DNA of 64,000 nt. It comes from Drosophila pseudoobscura. Its lineage: Eukaryota; Arthropoda; Insecta; Diptera; Drosophilidae. The DNA is taken from assembly GCF_009870125.1 (NCBI RefSeq), contig NC_046683.1, forward strand, positions 49,243,869-49,307,868. The letters run 5' to 3'. Positions 47,646 through 61,163 of the stretch are shown here, in pieces (positions within the stretch are counted from its first letter, which is position 1; every line of letters starts with the position of its first letter). The position numbers were made by a program, and so were the translations under genes. Under the pieces are notes generated by a model. The model saw nothing but the letters and a program-made list of their open reading frames with translations. It was not told the DNA's origin and did not search any database.

Positions 47646-50600
47646 GGCAATGGGCTGGCTGCCAAATGCGCTGGCAATTTGACTTTGAACTCGAAGTCGC
47701 GTCGAAGTCGAGACACATTTGAAAAACGGTTTGCATATTTAATTGCAACACCTACAACAACAACAACAACAACAACTACAGTGCTGCTGTTTGCTGCAAC
47801 ACAATAAATGATCTGCAGCTGTTTCTGCAGCGGTTTCTTTCCGATTCTATGCCCCCGATCTGTGGCCATGTGCCTCTGTGTTCCTACGGCCGTTCTCCGC
47901 CACAATGTGGCTAATACTTACCCGTAATAAGCATAAGCATAAGCATAATAATAATCAGGCGCAAACATGGCTCTCAGTTTGGCCCAAATGGCTGCCGGGC
48001 AAATACTGTTAGCCAGTCGCAGAGCCCAAGCAGCGGCCAGGTCGTGCCGTGACAAACCTAATGACCATATTTAGCCCCATGAACCAACAATCGCGACAGC
48101 GCGACCCATTAGCGGTGCACTCTCCCCCCCCCCCCATGACTCCTCCAGGCTACAGTGCTCCAGGGCCAGGGGCAGGGGCAGCAACCTTGACAGCCAGCAG
48201 CCAGCAGCCAGCCAGCAGTGTCCGGGCCCTGCCTCTTGATTAATTGTCGGGGCACGCGACGATGCGATGCCAATCGCCATGCCCCAAGTGACAAAAATCA
48301 ATGCAACTGCAAATGTGTGAGAGATGAGCACAAGTGGCAGAGCCAAGGGGCAGAGGCAAGAGCTCATAAATCTCTTTCGACCCCCGAGAGATCGAAGGAG
48401 ATGTCATGTGCCCACACACCAACTGTTGCTGCTGCTGCATCCTTCGACTTCTTATCAGGATCCCACTATCGCAGAGTTCTGGGGAATGTGCAACGTGCAG
48501 TGCGTATCCGTGAAACGGAAGTTGCCCCACAATCAATCTCAATTAAAGTTGATGGCTACCGTATGATGGAACAGCGCTTAGCCCTCCCTTTTGCCCATTC
48601 GATTCTTTGTGGGGGATCCAACAGATACAGACTCCTCTCTGTGTCCATATCTTCAGTTGGGGCACAGGCGAGTGACAATCTCTGCGTTGAATTGCTCACA
48701 TCCGCCACGCTGCACTGCGGCCGAAAAGGAGCCGCCATAATTTACCGCAAATATAGCTCAAATAAACGCAAACACCCAGCACACCATTCGTGGGCTGGCT
48801 GCCACCTCGGAATGGCCCATAAACAAGGCCCAAGAGCACGCGTAATTTGGCCAAAAAACACATTTCCATGCAAATGGCTAGCAAAGCGGCAAATCAGTCG
48901 CAAATGAAAAGAAGCTTACCAGTGGGGCCTGGTAAGAGGAGTCGACTGGCAATTGCGTGTTGCACAATCATTGCAGCCTACACGGCGAGGCGACTGTGTG
49001 CAACGCAACAGAAAGAACCCAAGAACATGACATCAAATGGCAAACAAAGACCAATTACATGGAAGAGACACAGCAAACAGCAAACAGCACACAAGGTACA
49101 CGCGGAATCCCTAGGCCAAACCGAAAGCGGGAATGCCCTTACCAAAGATTGAGACGAGTAACGGCCAGAAATTTCGTTGGTATACGATTTTTTAGGGTGG
49201 ATTTTGGATCTCCTAAAGGCCAGAAGAGAGCGTCCCTTGTCCTAGCTATTTATTGAGAGGGTTAGGCGATAGAAAACTGTCTTAAAATCTAGAGAAATGT
49301 TAGCAAACCATTGAAACATACAAAGGAGTCCTTGAAACCTTCAATTTCTTCTCTGAAAATACAGTTAACGATCTCATTTTGGCAGACTCCATCCATTTAT
49401 GCCACAAAACTTAAGGAAAGGATATCGAAACCACTTAGCGATCGATTAATGGCGAATAAAGTCTGTCAAAAGTCAGTTTTATATAGCCGACCCCTTAAAG
49501 ATTCAATCTCTGTGGCAAATAGCTATACAATCCTTTCATTTAGGCCAAGAAATATCCCAAAAACAGGCCCAACACTCTGCAGATTCCACCCCAGAAGAGC
49601 GGCAACCTCGACGAAGTGCCTTCCTGTGGCCTGTCACAAACGTTGCAACAAAGTCTCTCATATCCCATATCCCATTACCCCGCTGGCTCTTTGGATGCCT
49701 CTCAAACGTAGATCGCAGCACATGGGCGGGCAGCAAGGCAGCACAAAAAAAAACATTAAAGAAAACCCATAAAAAACGAAAAAAAACGAAACGAATCGAA
49801 ACGAAACCCACGGACTGACTCACTCATGGAAGATGCGTTGGTCGTGGCAGTTGCAGTTGCAGTTGCGACTTGCAACCGAAGTCAGAGGCAGAGGCAGAGG
49901 CAGAGTCAAAGTCTGTCTGTTGCATGCTAAATGTTGCTAAATTCAAGAGCGGGCCAACATTTATCACACTCCGCCTATCGCCTGTCCATCCGCCCCATTG
50001 CCCCTCCCCATTACCCCTACCCCTTACCCCTCCCCTTCCCACACCCCCACCCCTTTCCCATTCCATCGCTAATTAATGATAATGTCAGAAAGAAGAGCAG
50101 AACTACCTTCCCCCTCGCCAGCCCCCCGCCCCTCTCTTTTGGCCACGTTTATCATCAGTTAACGTTTTCATTAACCATATGTCACACGCATGTCCCTGTT
50201 CCTGGGTTCCCTGTGGCAACCCTCGGGACTCGAGGCTTAAATTATGCGCCCGTGGTCGCGTGTCCTGCCACGATTTCCACGACCATCCACGACCATCCAC
50301 GACCATCCGCGGAGTCCTTTTCTGATGAGTCAAAATACATACAAAAATGCATACATTTCCACCCCCCAAATGGTCACCTCTTGACCCCCCTCTCTCGCCG
50401 TGTCCCGTGCCCCATAAATTTGTTGAAGGACCATTTGGCCACGTTCCGTTCTGGGCCTCATCCAGGGCCTAAAAGGTGTTAAAATTGTGCCACAAAATGT
50501 GTGCCCTGCGACCTCTGGGGTTGGTTTTTATCACCGACTTCTTTTTGGCTTTTTCCCTGACTTTTTGGCCCTTGATTATGCCGCTGAAGTTGATGTTTTT

Positions 50601-52247
50601 TTTATGAGGCGCGTGCCACGGGATACAGATATTTTTTATACGATCATGACACGCCATACTCGCCTCACTTAGGGGTATATTCGTGGCATGAAAAGCGTGG
50701 AAAACCAAGGAGGGGGCCGACCACATGTGCGATTCGAAGATCGGCTCGTGGCGTACGAATGTAATCTCTTAATCCTCCCCTCAATCAAGGCCCTACCCTG
50801 CGGCACTCAATCAGATTTCGTAAGCGGGTAACCCCCTTAACCCCCGTGTATGTGCCCCACAGTTAACCCACTAAGCCAGTAACCCACTTTTGAAAGACAA
50901 AAACAAAACAAAAATTAACCACCGCTGGAATCCGCCATAAATTTGCACATCACGCCGCCTCGTACTTGGGATCTCGGACTTCAATTAGACCAAGAAACTC
51001 ACGCGTTGGCCAGAAAAAGTGATGGAAATTGGCCGTCGAGGAGGCTGGGGGGGGGAGGAATCGCGTTGTTGCCATTACATAATCCATAGATTGGCCGCTG
51101 ATTGATGATGGATTGATTGGCCATCAGCAGAGAGGGAGCGACAGAGAGGGAGGGAGAGAGATCAAAGAGATCACCAGGCCCCCCCTCCAAATGAGTGGAG
51201 GCATAAACTAATTCAATTGCTTTATAATTGGAGGTCCAAGGAGGCTCCGACTTCCATTGGAAACTTTTGATTTTCGATTCATTTAATGAGCCAGCTACGT
51301 GCCACACATGCGGGGGGGCACTTGGCTTAATAATTTAATGGCCATTGCCCAATAAACGCAATAAACGCCATCAACCAACCCATCATTCGATTCGTTTGCG
51401 TTTTCGATTTCAATTTCGAAAAATTGAAAGATTTTGTTATGATGTGGCGATGATCAGTTGCTTTGTGGCATGATGGATGGATGGTCTGTGGCCCACGCTA
51501 ATTAGCCAAGAAGAAAAAAGCGTCAGTCCCCCCCCCCTGCCACGCTGCCACGCTGCCACACAGCCCCTCCAAAATGCTGACAAAGTCTCAAATTTATACG
51601 AGGTCTTGGGGGACGGAGGAGGTCTTCAAATGTGTGCCGTACCGCCCCGTGTCGTGTCGCGTCGTGTCCTTTGTTTAATTAGTGCACTGAAAAATTAGTC
51701 AAAAAAAATAACAACAACAACAACAAATAAAACTCCATTCCATTCCAATACAACAAAATACTTAAGCGGATTAAGCGGCGATTTATCAAAAGCAATTAAA
51801 GATCCATCCCCTGGCAACCCCTGCACCTCCCCTCCTCCGCCACACACAAAATCCCCCAAAAAATGCCTTTGGATTCGCGGAATGCCAGCGGCTGGGTTGA
51901 GGTCTGAGGATTGAGGATGACAAATAGTAGCGAAAAATGTTGGGGAAACAAAATGTTTATAATGCTGCTAAAAGCATGTTTTGTGCACGAAAGTATCTCA
52001 CAGATACAGATCCGAACAAATCGGAAAGGCAGGAGGTGGAAGGCAGGCAAATGTGGGGCTAAAAACCAGGCGGCAGCGGCACAGTGGTCAAAATCTCACT
52101 AGAGAGGGGATTGCATGGAAAGTCCAAGGCAAGAGAAGATTCTACTGGAAAAACACTCCTAAAGAGGGAAGTTTTTACCAAGAGAAAGGCATTTCCACGG
52201 CAGAAAGTGGAGATGCGGCCTGCGAAAAGCATTGAAGAGGGGAAGAA

Positions 52248-52458
52248 CCCAGGAAAACCTCTTCAGGGAGAGGCAGAGCCAAGGAAAACCTCTTCAGGGG
52301 GAGGCAGAACCCAGGAAAACCTCTTCAGGGAGAGGCAGAGCCAAGGAAAACCCCTTCAGGGAGAGGCAGAGCCCAGGAAAACCCCTTCGGGGAGAGGCAG
52401 AGCCAAGGAAAACCCCTTCAGGGAGAGGCAGAACCCAGGAAAACCCCTTCGGGGAGAG
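52248..52458. repeat. 31-nt minisatellite, seven units alternating in two types
   Basis: Units start at 52248, 52279, 52310, 52341, 52372, 52403 and 52434, exactly 31 nt apart. Odd units begin CCCAGG and even units CCAAGG, so the true period is a 62-nt dimer. Because 31 is not a multiple of 3 and the unit has no stop in any + frame, long false open frames cross the array. Confidence 0.9.
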
Positions 52459-55400
52459 AGGATTTCCTATAAAAGATTTCCCATGTAAAAATACATTTCC
52501 TCACACTGTTGCCTCCTGTCGGCTATCGGTGGCAGATCAAAGACTATATCTTGTGGCAAGTGGCAACCCAAAAGTAGTGGCCAAAACACCCGACAAACTG
52601 CGGCTAAAGTGCGGCCCAAAGTGTGTGTGGGGGGGGGAGAGTATTTGGGGGGGCTACTAATTACCCTATGGGGAGCACTGCAGAGATACCCAGAGATACA
52701 TGCCTCCTCCTGTTCTCTGCCGCTCTCCTGCTCTCCCGCTCTCTCTCAGCATGGGAGCCACAAGTGGAGCAACCAGTGGAGGCCGCAGTGGAGCAGCCAG
52801 TCGTGAGCCTCGCTTTGCGCGAAGCGTCGTCAATATTTGTCAAACTGTCAGTTGGCCTGACATTTACGTTTGATCAACACCAAGCAGCCCAGGCAGCAAG
52901 GCTGCCAGGCACCCAAAGCGGAGCATGGGGCATGCCACAGCCCATGCGAGTGTGTGCTGGACTTGGACTACTGGACTACTGGACTACCAGGAGCCGCCTC
53001 GAATGGCAGTCGGCGGTCGGCGGCCGTTTTGTGTGTTGTCGCTGACACAAAGAGATAAAAAGCAAAAACCAAGGCGAAAACTAGTGCACGTCCGAGTCTC
53101 CAGTGGACGTCCAAGTGGAAGTCTCCGCCGCAGAGACACAATTCAGCAGCAAAGGTGACACATTAACGAGGGGGCAACACAACCACAACACAGAAGGAGA
53201 CACACGGGGAGGCAGGAATCGGGAGACTGGAGTCCCCCCGGCCAGCAGAGTGTTGCCTTGACGCGCTTTTGTTTCATTTCAGGGGAAAGGAGGAAGTATC
53301 TATGGCTGTTGCTGTTCAACAGATACATATCTACAGGTACATGCAACAAGTGGCGTTGTTTGGCCGAAAGTAGAGCAGCCATGGGGGAAGGAGGCGATCA
53401 TTCAATCAAAAATTAACAATTCGATGACGCATTTGGTTCGAAGAAGGAAAACCCATTCAGATACCGATTTCAAGGCATATTCCACCTTTTGGGGCCACCT
53501 TTTGGGGATCTTTGGGGTCACCCCAGTTGGAAGATCTAACATTTCCAAGTCGTACCTTTATTTTGGAGTCTAAAACCTAGTCCAAAGGTCGTAATTCCAT
53601 GGTTTTCCATTTCTCTGCCTGGGTTTTTCCAATAAAGCGAATCTGCAGCGAAAGATCTGCAAAACAGTAGAGAAATTATTCCAATAAATCAACTGGCATT
53701 CAGCTCAAGAGTTGCAAAAAGATATATGTATCTATAACCTTTAGGGATCGGTTGCCATTTGCCATACCTAGAATTCCCTGGACATTTTTGTTGAAGTAAA
53801 AACTCTCATTGAAAAGTTCATTTGCATTCGGAAATGAATCCTCTGTTGCTCAGAGGATCCACTGAAATCTCTTTGCCATATCTGCGGAGAGATCTCTCTG
53901 GCCACAAGTGCCACAAATCGTGGCACCTCGTTCTAGTCACCCCAATTGGCTACCAGTTCTTCAATGGATGATTTATGAGGCAGCCCCAAGCGGCAGAGAT
54001 CACAGAACATAAATCATGGATGGAAATACAAGTATTTTTCACTATCATCCATACCAATGGAGGATGCCAATAGGGGGGCAGGGGTTGCGGCAGGGGCTTG
54101 TGGCACTGCAATTGATGGCAGAAATCGAAAGCCAAAGGCTGAACCCTGGCTGCCTGAATTGAGAAACCTCATTACTGATTGATTGATTGATCGAGTCTCT
54201 CTCTCTCTGTCGCACACTCTTGTGGCCACAAAAGTGCAAAAGGCCTGGACCTTGGCGATGCCAGAAATGCGGGCAAATAAACTTCCGTTGAATGCTGCGC
54301 TGCCTCTGACCACTTGGCACACTTTTGCGTGCATGCCTCATGCTGCCCCTGCCCCTGCCGCCTGCCTGCCTCCTGAAAGATAGGTGAAGTCAGCAAGGTG
54401 ATTCATGCCCCCAAATGTTGGCCAAGTTCAAGCACACAGCTGGAGAGGCCAGAGCCCGCCGAATGCCGAATGCTGCGTAAGAATTTTGTTAACGATCGCG
54501 TCTCGAAGCTGGAAGAGCCACCGCGACTAGAGCTCTGGCCTCCCCTCTGCCTTTAGGGCGTGTGTGTTTTTGTGAATGAACCGAAAGCCGACCAAAGCCT
54601 CGACTCGACTCCACTGGAAGTTCAAGCCTGAGTTTCTCTCTGCGGCCTGGCGTGGCGTGGCGTGTGGATTTTTATGTTCCATCAATGAAATGGCATTTAA
54701 TTAACATAATTTTTATTGATTGAAAACACCCAAAAAACACAAAAATAAAGAAAAGAAAGAACAACCAAGAAACACACAGAAAACGTGGGGAAACGAAGGC
54801 ACGAGGGGGGGTACGGAGGGCCGTCGTGGCTGCTGTGGCAAGCAGTTCTTTCAACCTCAGACTTGGGCCCCAGTTCTAAGCCAGTTCTAGCCCCCACTCC
54901 TGGCCTCCATTCCTCTGGTGATTTGCATAATTCCAACATCGAAATCTTCTTCTCTTCTCTCTTTTTTCTCTTTTTTTTTCGAACAAAAGTCGCCAGTTTT
55001 GCGTGGGCCTTAATCGCTCTCGAAGGCATCTTCGATGCTGCCTAAAATATGCATGTTAAAGCGTTTGTTAAAGCGTTTGTCAAGTGTTTTTCGTGCGGTT
55101 TTTGTCGGGGTGAAATTATGATTGAAATTAAGATAATGCTGCGACGGTGCTCGGCGAGAGGTTAGTGCCTCGCATATCTGGCACGATCTGGCGATCCCCG
55201 TGCGAACGGTAGATACACACTCGTCTACCATTCAGTCACTGCATTATTCATGGCATAGCGACAGCCGGCAGACGGCAGACAGAGCGACTCTGTGCTGCGA
55301 CGACATCTTCAATTTGTTGTCGAGTTGTCGGCGAATCGTTAATCGAACATCGGATATGCCAAAAACGATGATCAGCTCGCCAAGGGGGGATGGGGGGGGC

Positions 55401-58400
55401 CGATAGAGGGAGGTTCGAAAAGTTATGGCTCTGAAACCTGATCGCTGGGAGCATGGAAATGACATCACGCGTACCCCAAGAAAAACACCAACGAAATGAA
55501 CTTTGATTTTCACTAATTTCCACACATTTTCTTTGCCTAACCGCCCCCTCCCCCTCCCCCTCCCCAGCCCCCTTCTGGCCACTGGGGCATACATTTTCCA
55601 TTGCATTTTCCGTTTAATATTTTAATTAAAAGACAAACGTGAGTCGAGGTGCTGCTGTGTGCTCCACATGCCGCCACATGCCGCTGCCGCTGCCGCTGCC
55701 CCTGCCGCTTGCCGGCTGCTCTCGTGTGTGCCTGCTGCAGGTGTCGAAGGTTGTCTGTACGCCCCACCTGCTGCCACCCCTCTGGGTGCTGGGTGCTGGG
55801 TGCCTGGCTGCTGGCTGCTTTGTACATGCCGTGTTAATCACCAATAATAATTGTTAAACGAAGTGGAAGCCCCAATGGAGCAGAGCGGGGCGGAGCGGAG
55901 GCATTCGTTTCCATGAAATATGAGGCCATGCCAAAAGGATCGAATCGAATCGAATCGGATCGGGATCGGCTGAGGGGGGCTGGGGGCTGCGGCTGGGGAT
56001 CGTAGATATATAGCCCCTGTTCATGCCTTTTGGCCATTTCGGTTATGCGATGAAATAATTTAAATATTTGCAAGGCAGCGGGAGCCAGCGACTGCGACTG
56101 CGACTGCGACTGCCATCTCTCTGTACTGTGGTACAGTGAACACCCCCGAAGCGTGGCTTATGCAACACACGAGGCAGGGGAGTGGGAAAGAGCAGCGTCT
56201 TAGCCAGAAACCAAGTTGACAGCCCACGCGTGGAGGCTGCCTGCTGCCTGCCTGCCTGCTGCCTGCCTGCTTATCCCCATTTACCATTTTTGGCTATCGA
56301 TGCATCGGAGCAGCGACGGGGCGGGGGCAGCCACAGACAGACACTGTTGCTGCTCCACTCCTGCTGCTGCTGCTGCTGCTGCGGCTGCTGCTGCTGCCTC
56401 TTCTGCTGATGAGGCAGTCGTTGCGCAAGTCGCGCCTCCGTCTCGCCCTCGCCCTCGCCTCATGGGAGATTCTCAGATATATTTCATTTTTATGATTGTG
56501 TCGTCTATTACCAACAACCACGCACGTTTCGGCCACACATTTAGCCAGAGTGGAGTGGAGTGGAGTCTAGCCGTTCCTTAAGCCACTTTGAATCAATCCA
56601 CGGCCAAAGTATATCAAAGGTTGCAGCCAGAGGTTCCTCCACTCGAAGGGTATTCCTGCCACAGGCTTGGCTGCCTGCTGCCTGCTGCCTGCCGCTGCTG
56701 CTGCTGTGTCTCCTTGTGGCAACAACATTTTGAGGTGTTGGTAATTGATTTTTGTAATATCTTTCGCCTGGCTTTCTGTTTGTGCTTTTTACTCAACAGC
56801 AAACAGGCAACAGCAAACAGGCAACAGCAAACAGTCAACAGACGACAACAACAGAGGACAAACTTCCGAGATGCATCTGCGACATCCGTTGCAGCATCAG
56901 CGGCAGCAGCAGCCATGGCGACTGCAACAACAACTGGCAACAGGCCAGAAAGGCATGGAGACTCGTTTGATACCCTTTCGGAATGGAGCAGAGCACCCCC
57001 ACAGAAATCTATGGTTTTTGGGCCCCAACGAAGGGGAGTCCCCCCTTTTTGCGACCTGCCCCCCACAGGCCATATACCCGCTCTCTTGGAAGAGTATTCT
57101 CCAACAACAGACAAAAAGAAGGCGCGCAAGCGTGCGAATTCAATTGCTCAATTGTGGAGCCTGCCTCGCCGCTGCCCCTCGTGCCATGTTGCACACACCT
57201 CTCCGATCTTGCCACCCCCCCCCCCCTGGTTGCACCCCCACGCCTGTGCAACATTTTCGTCGCTGGCTCTGTGTTGCTCCCTTTGTTTGGCCGCCAAGAG
57301 AAGCGTCTTTTATTGATTTCTGTGGTTTAAAACTTAAGCTTTTGTTAAACAGCAACAACAACGCTTTTGTGGGGGGTAGGGGGGGAGGGGAGGGGGTAAT
57401 CCACCCCTCTACCCGCGCTTGATCGCCTTCGCCAGTTTTGGGGGCTTACAAGTTATTGTTTTGCTGAAAAATGAGTCACATTTTCCAAAGAGCTTTTGCA
57501 AATCGTGGGAAATCATTCACAAATCTACAAAGCGAATAGTTTTTGGTGTGGAAAACACACACACACACCCGCATCGGAAAAGCCTAAAGATATCCATCGC
57601 CAGACAAAAGATACAGATACAGAGAGAGACAGAGACGGAGACGGAGACAGAGAGGGAGACAGAGACAGACTCTTGGGAAATCGAAATCGAAATCTTATTC
57701 GAGTCGCTGAGTGTCTGAGTGTTTGAGTGTTAAATTCTGATTAGTTAGCATTTACGAGTACCTAATATTCATGAGTATATTCATCATAAATGACATTTCA
57801 AAGTCTCCGACTCCGACTCCAACTCCGAGTGGCGTCTGGTGTCTTGTGGCTGTGGCACACATTGTGTGACATGTCAAAGTCTCGGCTAAAGTTGCAGTTG
57901 CAATTGCTGCTCGCACAGCGGTGGCTGTTGTCCGACCAGCATGACACTTTACACACACAATAAATCAATGGCAAATCCAAATGGCAGGAAACACCTAAGA
58001 GAAATCAAACAGAAATCAAAGCATCGACGCCTGGCACTGCCACTGGCCCAGCGAAGAAGCCAAACGGAAGGAAAAGTACTGGCCGTGGACCGCCTCCTGC
58101 TGCTTTTTGGGGCTGCAACATGCCACCAGCTGCTCGGCCTGTTGGCTAATTGGCCAGCAAATTGGTTAATTGAACAATTGCTGCTGCCATAAAACGATCC
58201 ACAAATCTATCCATAAAAATGGAGTAGAAAATGGATCATGCGAGGGCAGGGGGGGGGGAGCATTAGAGACAATGCAAATTGGAGAGGCGCTGCTGCCGAG
58301 CAAACCCAATAAATTGCCAAATGTCGGACGCACACTTTAATTAAAGCTACTTGGATGCTCCTCCAGCGATGATCCGCACCACAGATCGTGCCTCAGAGTC

Positions 58401-58583
58401 CGCCGAGTCGCGGCGAGGCTGTAACTCACTCTTGCAGCAACAGGCGGCAGCAACAGGCGGCAGGCGGCAGGCGGCAGCAACAGGCCACTGCTGGCTGTTT
58501 GCTGGAAATTTATGTATGCCACACATTGATCGATTGTTAGTGCAAAAGTTATATCATTCAACAATTATAAAAAGGCTAAGAGT
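52459..58583. other. Downstream region part 2, no gene recognised
   Basis: It contains CTG/CAG tracts (56345-56400), a GCTGCC array (55680-55710) and ordinary unique sequence. Overlapping open frames at 56588-57422 run in two + frames and one minus frame at once, the sign of a low-stop composition and not of coding. A TCAGTT initiator match at 52849 and a AAAG|GTGAC donor-like site at 53155 could mark an untranslated first exon, but nothing confirms it. Confidence 0.4.
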
Positions 58584-58867
58584 GGGGTAGAGAGGGGCAG
58601 AGAGGGGCTGACGGGTGCAGAATGGGGCAGAGATGGACAGAGCGGGGCAGAGAGGGGCACAGAGCGCTGCAGAGAGGGGCAGAGAGGGGTAGAGAGGGGC
58701 AGAGTGGGGCAGAGAGGGGCAGAGAGTGGTGCAGAAAGGGGCAGAGAGTGGCAGAAAGGGGTGCAGAGAGGGGCAGAGTGGGGCAGAGAGGGGTGCAGAG
58801 AGTGGCAGAGAGGGGCAGAGTGGGGCAGAGAGGGGCAGAGAGGTGCAGAGAGTGGCAGAGAGGTCTC
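58584..58867. repeat. Purine-rich decamer array (GAGAGGGGCA)n
   Basis: About 27 units of 10 nt with 11- and 12-nt variants such as GAGAGTGGTGCA. Nearly all pyrimidines on the + strand are the C of GCA or a T replacing G. It reads open in several frames on both strands only because the unit lacks stops. Confidence 0.85.
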
Positions 58868-59909
58868 TGGCAGAGACAAAGAGAGCCGGGGGGAGGGCCC
58901 ACGAATTACCATTGACAAATTAATGACTGCCGGAGGGGTGGGGGAGGGATTTCAATGGAGAAAATTGAGATCAGTGGAGAAATGATGTCAAGCACTTGGG
59001 CCCCGGCTCCCCGAACGGTAGCCTGTGTGCCGACGCCTTGTATAGGGTTTCATCGCAACGTAACGGACATTAATTTTAATATTTTTTCAGAGGCCACACA
59101 ATCTCTGCATCTGTCTCTGCCTCTGTCTCCGTCTCCGTCTCTTTATAGAGATACAATGGAAAATCAAGACTGAAAGCCAAGTTCCAAAGAAACACAAATA
59201 AAAGTACGGCCGGACGAGCGACCGTCTGTGCATAATCTTGGGGATCAGAAAGCTACGTCATAAAGCGTGCTGGAATTTTTTTTTTGTCATCGAGAGATCG
59301 GACATCAGTCATCGCCAGAAAACAAAAAAAAAACCAAAAAGAAACCCCAAAAGCAATTCATTTTATTTTCTGTGTTTTTTAATTGACAGAAATAAAAAAT
59401 AATAAAAACCCCATCATAAATGTCATAAAAATTATTCGGGAAAATCGAACGGGGTGGTGGGGGGGGAGGGGAGGGGAAAAGTGTCTCCAAACAGTGTCTG
59501 TCTGTTGTTTGTTGTTGCCACGGTGGCATATTGATATTTCGTTCAGAGGGAAATTTCTTTCACTCTCACGAGTAGGAGATGGGGGGCGGTGGGGGGGGCA
59601 CCTTCGTTAGCTGAAAGTCTGTCAAATGGTCAACAAATCAGAGACACAGCAGCCACAAAACGTAGCACAAACAGCAGCCAAACAGCAAATGTGGTATGTG
59701 GCATGTGCACCCCTCCAGAGCTCGCTGGTAACTAAAGTGTGTAAATATTTGTTTAATTATGCTTCAGAGTGCCTGCTCTGCTTGAGAGTTGTTTGCGGAA
59801 TGCAGAGGCAGGCTCCCCCCCCTCCACCACCACGGGAAAGTGCCTGCCACAGATCTCGATAGACTCTGTAATCCCCGAAATGGTCTAGCATTTAATTTAA
59901 ACATTTTCC

Positions 59910-59960
59910 CAAGAAATCCAAAGAAATCCGTAGAAATCCAAAGCAATCCCAAGAAATACG
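59910..59960. repeat. 10-nt repeat (AAAGAAATCC)n, five units
   Basis: Five consecutive units with single-base differences (GTAG, AAGC and CAAG variants). Confidence 0.75.
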
Positions 59961-61140
59961 TACAAATCGATTTGCGGGGGCAAAAACGTATCAATTATTG
60001 CATTCATAGAGCGGGGGGCTCCCCCCCTTCCCCCTCCAGTGCGGCGGCGGCGGCGGCTCCATTCGTGGGGCTAACAAATGTCTGGGCCATTAGGAAACGT
60101 TTGGCGTTTAATGTGTTACAAATATTTCATGGATTTTTGGCTCTTCGGGCTCTCCCCCTCTCTCTCTGTCTCTGTGTGTCTGCCTCCTCTTTTTTGCGGT
60201 CTGCAACATTGTGTTTTGTGTCTGCAAATTACTGGGACATATTTCTGCTACCCATCGTTCGGGGCATGCTCTGTGTGCCCCCCCAAATGCCATTATATGC
60301 CGATAAAGCCCGATGCCTGCCGGCAATTATTCATTTCCTGCGGTTGCCGGAGGCGGAGGCACCGGCCAGTGGTCTCCGAGATGCGTTTTGACCCACTAAG
60401 CCCCGCCATAGATCTGTCTCTCTGTTGCTGCCATTTGGTGGCCTTTTTTTGTTTGTGCGGAGCTGCCTTTTTGTGCCGCTGCATTTGTTGCCGTTTGTCG
60501 CATTTGCAGCCCATCAAATTGTCAAAGAAACGACGGCTACAAGAGGCAGCAGCAGCAGCAGCAGCAGCGGCAGCAGCGGCAGCCGACAACTGGAGGCAAC
60601 AATAGACAGAAAAGCACATCAGGCCACATCCAAAAACAAACAATATATCTTGCAACACGAGTCAACTGTCGGTTTTTATTGTCGTCCAAAAAAAAAAGAA
60701 ACCCAAACAAAAACAGAAACAAAAACATTTCTTTGTTATTTCTTTTTGTTTTTTTCGGCAAAACAGAAATTTTTGCATTGCAAATTGCCCGGCCACAGCG
60801 GCAGAGGCAGCGGCAGCGACAGAGGCAGCGACAGCGACAGAGGCAGTAGGAAAAATGTTTGCAGCGGAAAAACTCATAAAAAAGCGATACAGTGCTGCAG
60901 GGGCCTTCCACCGATTTTCGAAGCTCATTTGAAAGTCAAATAACTCTCGGGTCGAATGTGGAGCCACAGATCACAGGGAAAAGCTGAGCGGAAAAGCCCC
61001 GAAAACTATTGCCCAAAAAATCAGCGACAGGCAGGGAATCGTGGACAGGGACATGGACAGGGAGATACTCTAGCGATCCATCAGGTCTCTGGGCTGGAAA
61101 GAGCATCCCCGTTCGATCTTCCAGCAACAGAAGGGGGGGA

Positions 61141-61163
61141 GGGGGGGGGGGGGGGGGGGGGGG
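61141..61163. repeat. Poly(G) run of 23
   Basis: Twenty-three consecutive G on the + strand, preceded by another run of seven G. Exact length is uncertain because homopolymers of this size are error-prone in sequencing. Confidence 0.8.

Larger units (their letters stand above)
42661..52247. other. Downstream region part 1, no gene recognised
   Basis: It holds TC/GA tracts (43207-43231, 47113-47139, 47603-47637), a GTGCG array (44001-44049), a CGCTGT array (about 45504-45545), a TGAC run (about 45568-45597) and CAA repeats near 47755. The longest non-repetitive open frame is 48401-48907 on the + strand; it lacks recognisable domains or clear codon bias and I do not call it a gene. Confidence 0.45.

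Noticed and set aside
52849..53156. Possible untranslated first exon of a downstream + strand gene
   Set aside because: Only an initiator-like TCAGTT and a donor-like AAAG|GTGAC are seen; both are common and no coding exon follows in the window.
56588..57422. Open frames of 171-242 codons in three overlapping frames
   Set aside because: Simultaneous openness on both strands, with low-complexity Cys/Gln/Ala/Pro stretches and no splice or start context, fits skewed composition and not coding.
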